A stretch of DNA of 64,000 nucleotides from Apilactobacillus micheneri (GCF_002993975.1 NZ_POSO01000002.1:310232-374231); one strand, 5' to 3'; positions 18,867 through 28,308 are shown, numbered from the stretch's first letter. A program made the numbers and translations. The notes: generated from the sequence alone by a model not told the origin.

Positions 18867-20045
18867 ATGAATGAAATAAAATTACATTGGTTATTTATGG
18901 GATCTTTAATTAATAACATTGCGGTCAGTACTGTGTGGCCACTTACTACTGTTTACATGCATGATGCTTTAGGCAACAGCTTAACTGAAGTAGGAATTAT
19001 ATTATTTTTATATTCAGCATCGAATGTATTAGGAAATTATATTGGTGGAAAATTGTTTGATCGTCATAATCGATACATATTAACCATTTTAGGAATTGTA
19101 TTTTCAATTGTAGTATCAGCTGGATTGATCTTTTTCAATGGATGGCCAGCATACCCAATTGGTCTAGTCTTATTTGGTTTCTCGACTGGATGGAATTTAA
19201 CGATGATTAATTCCTTAGGTACAACTGTCAAAATGAAATCAGGGCGTTTTATTTTCAATATGTTGTATTTAGCACAAAATGTAGGAGTTGTTTTTGGAAC
19301 TATGGCAGTTGGATTATTATATCCAATGGGAATTAGTTCAGTCTTTTTATTATCGACGATTATTTTGATTGTTTATGGTGTTAATGCAATTTTCACTTAT
19401 AATAAACCTAATTCAATTCATCCATCGATTAAGAAAATTGATACTAAAAAAGTGAAATTGCCTAAGCCTAATTTAGCAATTATTATGACATTTTTTGTAA
19501 GTTTGGCAGTTATTTGGATTGTATATGAACAATGGGTTTCTAATATGTCTGTATATATAACTGGAATGGGAATTCCAATGAGTATGTACAGTTTATTATG
19601 GACGTTGAATGCATTTTTATTAGTTGTATTTCAATTAATTATTAACTGGATTGCAAAATATCATGATAGCCTATACTTTCAAATTTACTTTGGCATTATT
19701 TTTATAGGACTATCTTTCTTTACATTGATTTTTATGCACTCATATATAGGCTTTGTCATTTCAATGATTATTTTAACTTTAGGTGAAACTTCAGTTATTC
19801 CAGCAATACCAGCTTTGGTGAATGAATTAACACCAGTTGCAGTTAAAGGAAAATACCAAGGATTAACTAATGCGTGGGCTTCAGTTGGTAAAGCCATTGG
19901 TCCGTTAGTTGGTGGAATTGTGATTGATATGACATCCTATCACTCATTATTTATCGCTTGTTCCTTAACCTGTTTATTAATCTGTATTTTATCGATGATA
20001 ATTGCAAGCTATATAAGAAAACGAGTTACTAAATATTCTGAATAA
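18867..20045 (+). CDS. Major facilitator superfamily transporter
   Basis: 392 residues with about 12 membrane segments. The MFS loop 2-3 motif appears as NYIGGKLFDRHNRY (~54-67). It resembles drug-efflux-type MFS proteins of lactobacilli often found next to dnaB; the substrate cannot be told. ATG 18867 is chosen over the in-frame ATG 18831, which lies in the dnaB terminator; AAGGTGA is just upstream. A bidirectional terminator separates it from aspA. Confidence 0.85.
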   Translation: MNEIKLHWLFMGSLINNIAVSTVWPLTTVYMHDALGNSLTEVGIILFLYSASNVLGNYIGGKLFDRHNRYILTILGIVFSIVVSAGLIFFNGWPAYPIGLVLFGFSTGWNLTMINSLGTTVKMKSGRFIFNMLYLAQNVGVVFGTMAVGLLYPMGISSVFLLSTIILIVYGVNAIFTYNKPNSIHPSIKKIDTKKVKLPKPNLAIIMTFFVSLAVIWIVYEQWVSNMSVYITGMGIPMSMYSLLWTLNAFLLVVFQLIINWIAKYHDSLYFQIYFGIIFIGLSFFTLIFMHSYIGFVISMIILTLGETSVIPAIPALVNELTPVAVKGKYQGLTNAWASVGKAIGPLVGGIVIDMTSYHSLFIACSLTCLLICILSMIIASYIRKRVTKYSE

Positions 20046-20082
20046 AAAAAGAGCAATAATTTTTAAATTATTGCTCTTTTTG
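20044..20082. terminator. Bidirectional terminator between MFS and aspA genes
   Basis: AAAGAGCAATAAT pairs with ATTATTGCTCTTT, with A and T runs outside. Confidence 0.9.
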
Positions 20083-20083
20083 T

Positions 20084-21451
20084 TTATTTGGATTCATTAA
20101 CCAAATTTTCTGGTGAAAATAGTTCATCTATCTTTTGCTCATCTAGAATATTATGATTCAATAGAATGTTTTTGACGGATTCATTTTTCTTTAAAGATTC
20201 TTGAATGATTTTAGTTGTTTTTACATAACCCAATATTGGAGAAAGGATAGTTGCTGTAACAGCAGATTTTTTAACATCTTCGCTACATTTATCATCGTTC
20301 ACATTAATATCTTTCAAGCAATTATCAACTAATGTTTGCGTTGCGTTAGTTAAATGTTCTTCCGCAGTTAAAATACTCTTAAACATAATTGGTTCAAAAG
20401 CGTTTAATTCCAATTGTCCAGCTTCAGATGCAGCGGTGACAGTTGCATCAAATCCAATAACTTCAAAGGCAACTTGATTAACCACTTCTGGAATTACAGG
20501 ATTAATTTTATTAGGCATGATTGATGACCCCGCTTGTCTTTTTGGTAAACGTAATTCATCCAAACCAGATTGGGGACCACTGGCTAATAGTCTTAAATCA
20601 TTGCTTACTTTGGATAAATCAACGGCTAGAGTTTTCAATGCTGCTGAAAATGTAACGAAGTGGTCAGTATTTTGTACAGCGTCGATTAAATCTTCATCTG
20701 ATTTTAAACTCATTTTTGAACATTTATTAATGTTTTCTACAATGTGTTTTTGATAATATTTAGAAGCATTCATACCAGTTCCAATGGCAGTTCCACCCAT
20801 ACTGATTGTTTTTAATTCGGCACTAGCATGTTTGATACGTTTTAAATCACGTTTAAATAATGAAGCATATGCGTGAAAGCTTTTACCATATGTAGTAGGA
20901 ACAGCATCTTGCAATTGAGTACGACCTAGTTTAATAGTCTTTGCAAACTTTTGGCCTAAATTGGTAAAAGTAGCGACTAGTCTTTCTAACTCACTTAATA
21001 AATTAGGAATTAATTTTAACATGGCCATTTTACCAGCAGTAGGATAAGTATCATTGGTAGATTGTGATTGATTAACATCATCATTGGGATGAATAAATAC
21101 TTTTGAATCCAATGTCATTGTCAAATTTGCAATAACTTCGTTAGTGTTCATATTGGTAGATGTTCCCGCACCACCTTGAATTGAAGGCGTGATGAATCCA
21201 GATTGATCACCTGATTTTAATAGTTGATCGCATGCTTTAATTATTGCGTTACATTTTGTTACATCTAAGGTGTTGGCACCATGATTTGTGATTGCAGCTG
21301 CTTTTTTGATTTCAATGTAGCTTTCAATAATTTTGGGATGGACTAACTCTTTAGTAATAGGGAAATTACCGACGGCTCTAAGTGCATGAATACCATATAG
21401 CGCTTTATCAGGAACTTCCATTTTACCAACACAATCTTCTTCAATTCTCAT
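20084..21451 (-). CDS. aspA: Aspartate ammonia-lyase
   Basis: 455 residues of the aspartase/fumarase superfamily. The signature GSSIMPNKINPVIPEVVNQ lies near residue 313, with substrate-binding TNMNTNEV and QSTNDTYPTA and the catalytic-loop GGTAIGTGMN. The start RIEEDCVGKMEVPDKALYGI and the run EAGQLELNAFEPIMF favour aspartase over class II fumarase. It converts L-aspartate to fumarate plus ammonium. ATG 21451 has AGGAG 9 nt upstream; the earlier in-frame ATG overlaps that site. Divergent from the aminotransferase gene. Confidence 0.9.
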   Translation of the reverse strand: MRIEEDCVGKMEVPDKALYGIHALRAVGNFPITKELVHPKIIESYIEIKKAAAITNHGANTLDVTKCNAIIKACDQLLKSGDQSGFITPSIQGGAGTSTNMNTNEVIANLTMTLDSKVFIHPNDDVNQSQSTNDTYPTAGKMAMLKLIPNLLSELERLVATFTNLGQKFAKTIKLGRTQLQDAVPTTYGKSFHAYASLFKRDLKRIKHASAELKTISMGGTAIGTGMNASKYYQKHIVENINKCSKMSLKSDEDLIDAVQNTDHFVTFSAALKTLAVDLSKVSNDLRLLASGPQSGLDELRLPKRQAGSSIMPNKINPVIPEVVNQVAFEVIGFDATVTAASEAGQLELNAFEPIMFKSILTAEEHLTNATQTLVDNCLKDINVNDDKCSEDVKKSAVTATILSPILGYVKTTKIIQESLKKNESVKNILLNHNILDEQKIDELFSPENLVNESK

Positions 21452-21594
21452 TACAAGCATCTCCTAATCAATCTTCTGTTATAAAACCTTACATAAGATT
21501 ATAGTTCATATCTTTAATATGTCAATTTAATTTGAAAGGTTATTGTTAATATTGACAATGACCAATTATAATATTAGAATTTTAATAATTATTC

Positions 21595-21612
21595 TAATCA
21601 TTTTCTAATGAT
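21595..21612 (+). other. Short hairpin before the aminotransferase start
   Basis: AATCATT pairs with AATGATT around TTCT, about 20 nt before the ATG. It might affect translation or be an operator; no further evidence. Confidence 0.3.
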
Positions 21613-21629
21613 TGTAGCAGGTGATTTAT

Positions 21630-22789
21630 ATGATTGAAAAAATTAATAAAGATTTACGATCAATTAAACCTAATCCTATTTTAGGTTTTAATGAAGAATT
21701 ATCGAAAGAAGAGGGTTTAATTCCATTAACTTTAGGAGAACCAGATTTTAATACTCCTGAACATGTTAAAGATGCGGCAATCAATGCAATTAATGATAAT
21801 TACAGTCACTACACTAATCCACGTGGCATTTTAAAATTAAGAGAAGCTGCTTCTAAATTTTTGCCCAAAAATATGACTTACATTATGATGCAAAAACTCA
21901 AATTATTACTACAGCTGGAGTAACTGAAGGTATTTTTGATTCTTTAGCTACGATTTTAAATCCTGGCGATAGTGTAATTGTCCCCACTCCAACTTTTCCA
22001 TTGTACATGGATAATATTCAATTACATGGTGCGCATGTAATCGAAGTTGATACTTCTGCAGATGGCTTTATGTTAACCCCAGAAAAATTAAAACAAACAT
22101 TAGCTGAAAATAAAAATGTAAAAGCAATGGTTATTAATTCACCAGGTAATCCCACTGGAATTTCTTATGATGAAGAAAACCTTAAAGGTTTAGCAAAAGT
22201 TATAAAAGATAATTCTATCTTTTGTATTAGTGATGAAATATACAGTGAATTAACTTATGGTGAACCACACATTTCAATTGCTAAATTCATTCCAGAACAA
22301 ACCATTGTTTTGAATGGATTGTCTAAATCACATGCAATGACTGGTTGGAGAATTGGTTTTATTATGGCACCAGCAGACCTAATTAAGATGATTAATGTGG
22401 TTCATCAGTACGCAGTGACATCAGTTACTGATAATGTACAATTTGCAGCTTTGGAAGCTTTAACAAATGGTTTAGATGATGGTCTCAAAATGAGAGATGT
22501 ATATGCAAAAAGACTAGATTTATTGCGATCTGGATTAGAAAAGGCTGGATTTGTTAGTGCTAAACCCACTGGAGCATTTTATATTTTTGCCAAAATTCCA
22601 GAACAATTTACTCAAGATGATTTTGCATTTAGTCGTCAATTGGCACATCAAGCTAAAGTAGGTGTAATTCCAGGTAGTTCATTTGGAAAAGGTGGCGCTG
22701 GATATATTCGAATCAGTTATGCTACCAGTGAAAAGAATTTAAAAGAGGCAATCAAAAGAATCCAAAATTTTGTTAAACAAGAAGGCTAA
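21630..22789 (+). pseudogene. PLP-dependent class I/II aminotransferase interrupted by a frameshift
   Basis: ATG 21630 (AGGTG upstream) reads ~97 codons with the family start (LGFNEELSKEEGLIPLTLGE), then loses frame near 21862-21872 in a CCCAAAAA stretch and stops at 21923. The adjacent frame continues without a gap (KYDLHYDAKTQIITTAGVTE) through NSPGNPTG and the PLP lysine SKSHAMTGWRIGF to 22789. Rejoined, it is a full ~386-residue AraT/PatA-type aminotransferase. A one-base loss restores everything, so this is a recent pseudogene or sequencing error. The D-hydroxyacid dehydrogenase gene begins 2 nt after its stop, suggesting joint amino-acid catabolism. Confidence 0.85.
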
Positions 22790-22791
22790 TT

Positions 22792-23781
22792 ATGAAATTA
22801 TTGATGTACTCAATTAGAGAAGATGAACTAGATAATTTAAAAGAAATTGAACAAAAATATGCTGTGAAAATAAGTACAACTGATAAGCCCTTAAATGTAG
22901 ATACTGTAGATTTGGCAAAGGGCTTTGATGGCATTACGGTACAACAACATGGCAATATTGATGACGATATTATTTACCAAAAATTACATGATTTTGGGAT
23001 TAAACAAATTTCATTGCGAATTACTGGATATGAAATTATTAATTTTGCTGCAGCTAAGAAATATGATCTTAAAATTACCAATGTTCCAGCATATTCACCA
23101 CGTTCAGTGAGTGAATTAGTATTAGCTGATGTAATGTCGTTATTACGTCATCTACGTGAAACGCATTTGCGTGAAGATAATGCTGATTTTGCTTGGAATG
23201 GATTACAGGCTAGAGAGATTCATAATCTTACAGTTGGTATTATTGGTGCTGGAAAAATTGGGAGTGCGGTTGCTCGAATTTTTAAAGCACTTGGTTCCAA
23301 GGTGCTTGTTTCAGATCCAGTTAAGCGACCTGAACTATTTGATACCGTTGAATATGTAGATTATGATACTTTGTTAACCAAATCTGATATCGTTACAATG
23401 CATACACCAATGACTGATTTCATGCATCATTTTATGAATATTGATAGATTTAAACAAATGAAAAAGGATGCTATTTTTATCAACGCTTCTCGTGGACCAG
23501 TTGTTGACACAAAAGATTTAATTGCAGCACTTAATGATAATGAAATTGCAGCTGCTGCAGTTGATACCTTTGAAGGTGAAGCTGGCATTACTGGTGTTGA
23601 TTTATCTAAACCAGGATTTGAAAATGAAGATTTATCAGAATTATTAAAAATGCCCAATGTGATAGTTACCCCACATATTGGTTTTTATACAGATGCAGCT
23701 GTTAAAAATATGGACATGATATCATCAATTGATTCAATTAAAATCGTTAAAGGCGAAGAGCCACTACACTTAGTTAAATAA
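22792..23781 (+). CDS. D-2-hydroxyacid dehydrogenase (D-lactate / D-hydroxyisocaproate type)
   Basis: 329 residues. NAD-binding Rossmann motif VGIIGAGKIGSAVARIF near residue 147, catalytic Arg in INASRGPVVDT and His in VTPHIGFYT, with the Glu between them in DTFEGEAG. These enzymes reduce 2-ketoacids to D-2-hydroxyacids. Being 2 nt downstream of an aminotransferase, the likely substrate is an amino-acid-derived ketoacid (as in HicDH), though D-lactate dehydrogenase activity is equally possible from sequence. The start relies on coupling to the upstream gene (AGAAGG nearby). Confidence 0.88.
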   Translation: MKLLMYSIREDELDNLKEIEQKYAVKISTTDKPLNVDTVDLAKGFDGITVQQHGNIDDDIIYQKLHDFGIKQISLRITGYEIINFAAAKKYDLKITNVPAYSPRSVSELVLADVMSLLRHLRETHLREDNADFAWNGLQAREIHNLTVGIIGAGKIGSAVARIFKALGSKVLVSDPVKRPELFDTVEYVDYDTLLTKSDIVTMHTPMTDFMHHFMNIDRFKQMKKDAIFINASRGPVVDTKDLIAALNDNEIAAAAVDTFEGEAGITGVDLSKPGFENEDLSELLKMPNVIVTPHIGFYTDAAVKNMDMISSIDSIKIVKGEEPLHLVK

Positions 23782-23790
23782 AATATATTA

Positions 23791-23822
23791 AAAACAGTAA
23801 TCTTAATTAAGATTACTGTTTT
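23791..23822 (+). terminator. Terminator after the D-hydroxyacid dehydrogenase
   Basis: A perfect 14-bp stem: AAAACAGTAATCTT with AAGATTACTGTTTT, loop AATT. Confidence 0.92.
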
Positions 23823-23908
23823 ATTTTGTCATATATATTTGACAAATATATAAATTAGTTTTATGTTATGTGTAACATATATGTGACAGAAAATAAGGAG
23901 GCTTATTT

Positions 23909-24109
23909 TTGAATCGTGTTCGCGAATATCGAGAGAAACAAGGATTATCACAGTTTGCTCTATCGCAAAAGATTGGAGTAGCGAGGCAAACTATTAATCT
24001 GATTGAAAATAATAAATATAATCCATCATTAAACTTATGTATTAGTTTGGCCAAAGTTTTAGGTACTAATTTGAATGGATTGTTTTGGGAGGAAGACGAT
24101 GAAAATTAA
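23909..24109 (+). CDS. Small XRE-family regulator
   Basis: 66 residues, a bare helix-turn-helix_3 domain (VREYREKQGLSQFALSQKIG, then RQTINLIENNKYNPS) of the YozG-like type, without a sensor domain. TTG 23909 follows AAGGAGG. Its last 11 bases overlap the next gene, so four genes (regulator, membrane protein, ABC ATPase, permease) form one operon that it may autoregulate. Confidence 0.87.
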   Translation: MNRVREYREKQGLSQFALSQKIGVARQTINLIENNKYNPSLNLCISLAKVLGTNLNGLFWEEDDEN

Positions 24110-24629
24110 AGAATCACTTTTAACTAAGTATATGAAAATGATTTTGGGTATTCCAGGTCAATTAGATGAATATAGAAAACAAGAAATGCAGAGAATTTGT
24201 AATAATGCATTTGTAATTACCTGGTTATATATAGTTACAGCAACGATGTTTTTTATGTTATATGGTTATCTTCATCCATTTAATGGAATTATGATGTTTT
24301 CAATGTCTAATGTTATATTTCTGTTCTTTGTTAGTGTCTATATGAAATTAGCGGCTAGAAAATCACATTTAACAAAAGAGGAAGTTTCAATTGAAGATTA
24401 TAATAAAGCAAAGAAAAAAATATTACTTTTAAGTATTAAAGACTTTATTCTATTTGTAGTAATCTTTAACTTATTGGATGCAATTTTAAATTTTGTTTTT
24501 GATAACGATAATATCTTAAATCAAATAATTCATCCTAAAAAAGGTTTTACAATTTTAATATTTTTTGGAACATTTGTAGCAATTGGTAACTATATATCTA
24601 GACTTCATCGTATGAAAAAAATGAAATAG
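24099..24629 (+). CDS. DUF3278-like membrane protein
   Basis: 176 residues. A cytoplasmic start (LLTKYMKMILGIPGQLDEYR) is followed by about four membrane helices (~38-58, 65-85, 112-132, 150-170). This matches the small DUF3278-like membrane proteins that accompany XRE regulators in lactobacilli; assignment is from memory of the family. ATG 24099 has GGGAGG upstream and overlaps the preceding regulator; 3 nt separate it from the ABC ATPase. Function unknown. Confidence 0.68.
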   Translation: MKIKESLLTKYMKMILGIPGQLDEYRKQEMQRICNNAFVITWLYIVTATMFFMLYGYLHPFNGIMMFSMSNVIFLFFVSVYMKLAARKSHLTKEEVSIEDYNKAKKKILLLSIKDFILFVVIFNLLDAILNFVFDNDNILNQIIHPKKGFTILIFFGTFVAIGNYISRLHRMKKMK

Positions 24630-24632
24630 GAG

Positions 24633-25538
24633 ATGATCTGTATCTTACATATAAGCAAATTAGACAAGTATTTTGATAATTTACATGCTTTAAGTAATGT
24701 AAATTTCGATGCACAAAATGGCCGTATTTTAGGACTAATTGGACAAAATGGGGCTGGGAAATCCACAACTTTTCACAGTATTTTAAATTTTATTAAATAC
24801 AGTGGTGAAATAACTTGGAATGGAAAACACATAGACGAAAAGGCTTTTGATGAAATTGGATATTTGCCAGAAGAACGTAGCCTTATGGAAAAAGCCACAG
24901 TTCAACAACAAATTATTTACTTTGCTAAATTAAAAAATCGCAAAGCTAATTGGACTAAGCCTAGAATTAAAGGCTGGATGAAAAAATTTGATGTTAAAGG
25001 TGAATTAAATTCTAAATTAAAATCATTATCCAAGGGGAATCAACAAAAAATTCAATTAATTTGTACGTTGATTCATGAACCTAAATTAATTATCTTGGAT
25101 GAACCATTTAGCGGACTTGATCCAGTAAACGCTGATTTATTAAAACAATCAATTTTAGAGGCGAAAGACAATGGTGCGACCATCATCTTCTCTAGTCATA
25201 ATATGAATAACGTGGAAGAAATTTGTGATGATCTAGTAATGCTTAGAAATGGTGAAGTTGTTTTAAATGGATCAGTACAGGATGTCAGAAATCAATTTGG
25301 CAAAAATGAACTTTATGTAACAACCCCCATGTCCAAAGATGAACTACAACAATTACCAGGAGTTTTGTCGGTAAAAATTCGTGATAATAATAAATATATG
25401 TTGGATTTATCTAATCCAGATGCTGGAGTTGAACTATTTAAATTAATCAGTAAGGGTAAATATATTGAGGAATTTAGTCAACAACCACCATCATTAGATG
25501 AAATTTTTAGAGAAAAGGTTGGTGAAACCAATGAATAA
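24633..25538 (+). CDS. ABC transporter ATP-binding protein (NatA-like)
   Basis: 301 residues. Walker A GLIGQNGAGKSTT (~35), Q-loop region, ABC signature here LSKGNQQKIQL (~134, lacking the usual SGGQ), Walker B LIILDEPFSGLD and the H-loop SSHNM, then a C-terminal DUF4162-like extension. This architecture goes with exporters of the NatAB/drug/bacteriocin-immunity type. The ATG abuts AGGAG, an unusually short spacing, so initiation may depend on coupling to the upstream gene. Its end overlaps the permease start by 8 nt. Confidence 0.88.
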   Translation: MICILHISKLDKYFDNLHALSNVNFDAQNGRILGLIGQNGAGKSTTFHSILNFIKYSGEITWNGKHIDEKAFDEIGYLPEERSLMEKATVQQQIIYFAKLKNRKANWTKPRIKGWMKKFDVKGELNSKLKSLSKGNQQKIQLICTLIHEPKLIILDEPFSGLDPVNADLLKQSILEAKDNGATIIFSSHNMNNVEEICDDLVMLRNGEVVLNGSVQDVRNQFGKNELYVTTPMSKDELQQLPGVLSVKIRDNNKYMLDLSNPDAGVELFKLISKGKYIEEFSQQPPSLDEIFREKVGETNE

Positions 25539-26772
25539 ATTTAAGGCAATTGTTTCAGAAACTTATATGAACCAAGTTAAATCTAAAAGTTTTATTGCAT
25601 TATTATTGATGCCATTAATATTTATAATAATTGGTGCAGGAGCTGGATATATAAGTTATTCCAATGCATCATCCTCTGCAGAACAAGATCAAGTCGCTAT
25701 TGTTGGTGATTCAAGTATAAAAAAGTCATTAGTTAAATTAGACGGAGACTCAATTGATTCTTCTGTAAAAACAGAGAAGCAAGCTCAAAATAAGATTAAA
25801 TCAGATGATATTTATGGATACGTAAAAATGTCTAAAAATAATAATAAGATTAAGGCTCAATATATCGGTAACGATTATCTTGATAGCGATGTTAAACATG
25901 ATTTGATGCAAACTTTATCTTTAAAACAAAATGAACTTAATATTAGTAACGGTGGTTTAACAAAAGATCAGATACAAAAATTATCTAATAAACCATTATT
26001 TGAAAGTCATATTGAAAAACAAAAATCAGAAAATTCTGAAAATAATGACAATGGTATTAAGATGGCATCACTACAAACGCTAATTTTTGTTTTATATTTC
26101 TTCTTAATAATGTATTCATCAGTAACTGCTAGTACAATTGCAAAAGATAAAGGTTCAAAAATAATAGAGGTTATATTTAGCAGTACTACCGCTACCAAAT
26201 ATTTCTTAGGTAAAATTGTAGGAATCATCCTCACTCTTATAACTCAATTAATTGCTTACTTAATTATGATATTTGCTGGATATAAGTTTTTATCAACAGC
26301 TTCTTTCTCTAAAGACATTGTGAATGAAAGTTCAGATACAATTCATCAAATGATAGGTAATTTTATAAACATTAATTTAGCATTTATTGTTTTAGGTTTA
26401 ATTGTTGGAATAATTTTATCAGCAGCTGCTGGTGCATTAGTTGCCAGAAAAGAAGATGCATCAAAATCAGCACAGCCAGTTGTTATGATTACATTATTAC
26501 TATTTTTGCTATCTATTATGTTCCAAAATAATAGTAATAGTATCATTCCTCAAATTCTTTCTTATTTCCCATTATCATCATGTTTCTTTATGCCTATTAG
26601 AATGATTAACAATCAGGCTAATATTTTTGAAGGAATAATTTCATTGATTATTTTGATTGCATTTATTATTGGATTAACCTATTTTATTTCTAAAGTTTAT
26701 AAGGGACTTATGTTGCAAAACAGCAATGAAGGCTGGTTCAAAAATTTAATTAAAGGTGTAAAATACCGTTAA
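25531..26772 (+). CDS. ABC-2 family permease (NatB-like)
   Basis: 413 residues. One N-terminal membrane helix (~18-40), a large extracytoplasmic domain (~41-185) and five or six C-terminal helices, as in ABC-2 permeases such as NatB. ATG 25531 lies within the end of the ATPase gene with GGTTGGTGA upstream. Together with the ATPase it forms an exporter; Na+, drug or peptide efflux cannot be separated by sequence reading. Confidence 0.85.
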   Translation: MNKFKAIVSETYMNQVKSKSFIALLLMPLIFIIIGAGAGYISYSNASSSAEQDQVAIVGDSSIKKSLVKLDGDSIDSSVKTEKQAQNKIKSDDIYGYVKMSKNNNKIKAQYIGNDYLDSDVKHDLMQTLSLKQNELNISNGGLTKDQIQKLSNKPLFESHIEKQKSENSENNDNGIKMASLQTLIFVLYFFLIMYSSVTASTIAKDKGSKIIEVIFSSTTATKYFLGKIVGIILTLITQLIAYLIMIFAGYKFLSTASFSKDIVNESSDTIHQMIGNFININLAFIVLGLIVGIILSAAAGALVARKEDASKSAQPVVMITLLLFLLSIMFQNNSNSIIPQILSYFPLSSCFFMPIRMINNQANIFEGIISLIILIAFIIGLTYFISKVYKGLMLQNSNEGWFKNLIKGVKYR

Positions 26773-26798
26773 TTATAATTTAAAGGGGACAATGATTT

Positions 26799-27355
26799 AT
26801 GTCTGAACTTGAAAAGATGAAAAAGGGTGAATTGTTTTTTCTCGGAGATGAAGTATTCACTAATCGAAAACAACATTACAAGAAATTATGCTTAGAATAT
26901 GATTCAATTCCTAAATCAGATGAGAAAGCAAGAAACGATAAAATGAAAGAAATGTTGGGTGGATATGGTGAACATGTCTATATTCAATCAAACTTTAATT
27001 TTGATCATGGTCAAAATATATATGTAGGATCTTATTTTTTGCTAATTATAATTTGACTATTTTGGATATTAATGATGTTGTTATTGGTAATAATGTTTTG
27101 ATTGGCCCAGATGTTGGAATTTATACAATTAATCATCCAATTAATGCTGAAGCTCGTAATCAAGGATTAGGGCAAGCATTGCCAGTTCATATTGGTAATG
27201 ATGTTTGGATTGGTGGTCATTCAACTATTGTTCCAGGTGTAACTATTGGTAGTAATGTGGTAATTGCTGCTGGGGCAGTTGTAACCAAAGATATTCCCGA
27301 TAATGTTATTGCAGGCGGAGTTCCGGCTAAAGTTATTAAAACCATTGAAGATTAA
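26799..27355 (+). pseudogene. Maltose/galactoside O-acetyltransferase family protein, frameshifted
   Basis: The first frame encodes the N-terminal Mac domain (MKKGELFFLGDEVF, then KARNDKMKEMLGG) and the start of the left-handed beta-helix, ending in a stop near 27056. The next frame completes the hexapeptide-repeat domain (IGNDVWIGGHSTIVPGVTIG, AAGAVVTKDIP, GVPAKVIK). Adding one T to the T6 run at ~27034-27039 gives an intact ~185-residue CoA-dependent sugar O-acetyltransferase reading GSYFFANYNLTILD. It could be a true pseudogene, a switchable homopolymer or sequencing error. AAAGGGG precedes the ATG. Confidence 0.85.
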
Positions 27356-27360
27356 TATTA

Positions 27361-27403
27361 AAAAAGACTAAATATCATTAAAAATATGGTATTTAGTCTT
27401 TTT
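27361..27403 (+). terminator. Terminator after the acetyltransferase gene
   Basis: AAAAAGACTAAATA pairs with TATTTAGTCTTTTT across an inner hairpin, followed by T residues. Confidence 0.88.
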
Positions 27404-27415
27404 TAATTAATAATT

Positions 27416-27604
27416 TTATTTCAAATCTTCTTTTGGAATTATTATCCATAATAACAAGTATAAGATTAAACCTGGAAATGGAGTAAGCGTCAAAATTACC
27501 CATATGATCCTTAAAATTGTTTTATTCCAATTAAATTGTTTAGCAATACCACTTAATACTCCAGCAAATATATTATTTGCAGCATCTCATCTTATATTAT
27601 TCAT
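27416..27604 (-). pseudogene. PspC-domain membrane protein with a nonsense codon near its start
   Basis: From ATG 27604, with AGGAG 7 nt upstream, the frame reads MNNIR, then TGA (27589-27587), then a complete small PspC domain (DAANNIFAGVLSGIAKQFNW, one strong membrane helix, IIPKEDLK) to TAA at 27416. One C-to-T change from CGA to TGA would explain it. No in-frame restart with a ribosome binding site is visible. PspC proteins are membrane-stress-associated. It lies 22 nt downstream of an XRE regulator and is probably co-transcribed. Confidence 0.8.
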
Positions 27605-27626
27605 GATTAATCTCCTTAACTAAATA

Positions 27627-28109
27627 CTATTTTTTAGTATATTTCTTAATATTAACGCCTCTAGTTAATGGATATTTTTTATCTAGAAGTGGATTAAACC
27701 AAGTGTCATTAGAAATCTTTAATAATATAAAACCAATTGGCCACATAATTGCCCAAAGAAAACCAAAATGTTTCATAAATGGTGCTATCCCAATCATGAT
27801 TGCAATGAAAAGAAGTATAGCAATTATATAAAGCTTTTGAACCATACGGCGTTGCTCAACTTGTTCGCTTTGATTTTCACTATAATCTGAGATGTCTTTT
27901 TCTTTACTGGAATTGCCTATTGATTCAAACAAATCACCGATTTTTACTTCAAAAGCTTTAGCAACAAGATTAAGTGTTGTTAAATTGCCATCTTCTCCAG
28001 ATTCTAATCTTTGAATAGTACGGACACTTAAGTTACATTTTTCTGCTAAGTTTTCTTGTGTCCAACCCTTTTGCTTTCTTAAATCCTTAATTAAAGTTTT
28101 GTTTTTCAT
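27627..28109 (-). CDS. XRE-family regulator with C-terminal membrane helices
   Basis: 160 residues: helix-turn-helix (IKDLRKQKGWTQENLAEKCN, VRTIQRLESGEDGNLTTLN), a charged linker, then two membrane helices (~103-125 and 128-146). Membrane-anchored XRE proteins are common in lactobacilli; the signal sensed is unknown. ATG 28109 has AGGAGG 8 nt upstream; the longer frame to 28205 lacks a binding site. The broken pspC-like gene follows, which fits a small envelope-stress operon. Confidence 0.85.
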   Translation of the reverse strand: MKNKTLIKDLRKQKGWTQENLAEKCNLSVRTIQRLESGEDGNLTTLNLVAKAFEVKIGDLFESIGNSSKEKDISDYSENQSEQVEQRRMVQKLYIIAILLFIAIMIGIAPFMKHFGFLWAIMWPIGFILLKISNDTWFNPLLDKKYPLTRGVNIKKYTKK

Positions 28110-28246
28110 AACAAAGCCTCCTATAAAATATTTATTTTCTATACTTTTATCATAGCTTAATAGCTTATTAAATGTTACGCCAGATAGGCGACACTTACAC
28201 GACAATTACATGACAAGGGCATTTATATATTGTTTTAAATAAAAAA

Positions 28247-28287
28247 ATAAAGCTCTACGTTAAAATATATTATCGTAAAGCTTTATT
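28247..28287 (-). terminator. Terminator downstream of the 28309-29010 gene
   Basis: AATAAAGCT and AGCTTTATT form the stem base, with TACG/CGTA continuing above a one-base mismatch. Working direction is leftward. Confidence 0.7.
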
Positions 28288-28308
28288 CCTTATATTAATT
28301 TAATATTA

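Noticed and set aside
21862-21872. Programmed -1 frameshift in the aminotransferase
   Set aside because: The CCCAAAAAT run does not give a canonical X XXY YYZ slippery heptamer in the reading frame, and no stimulatory structure or family precedent is known.
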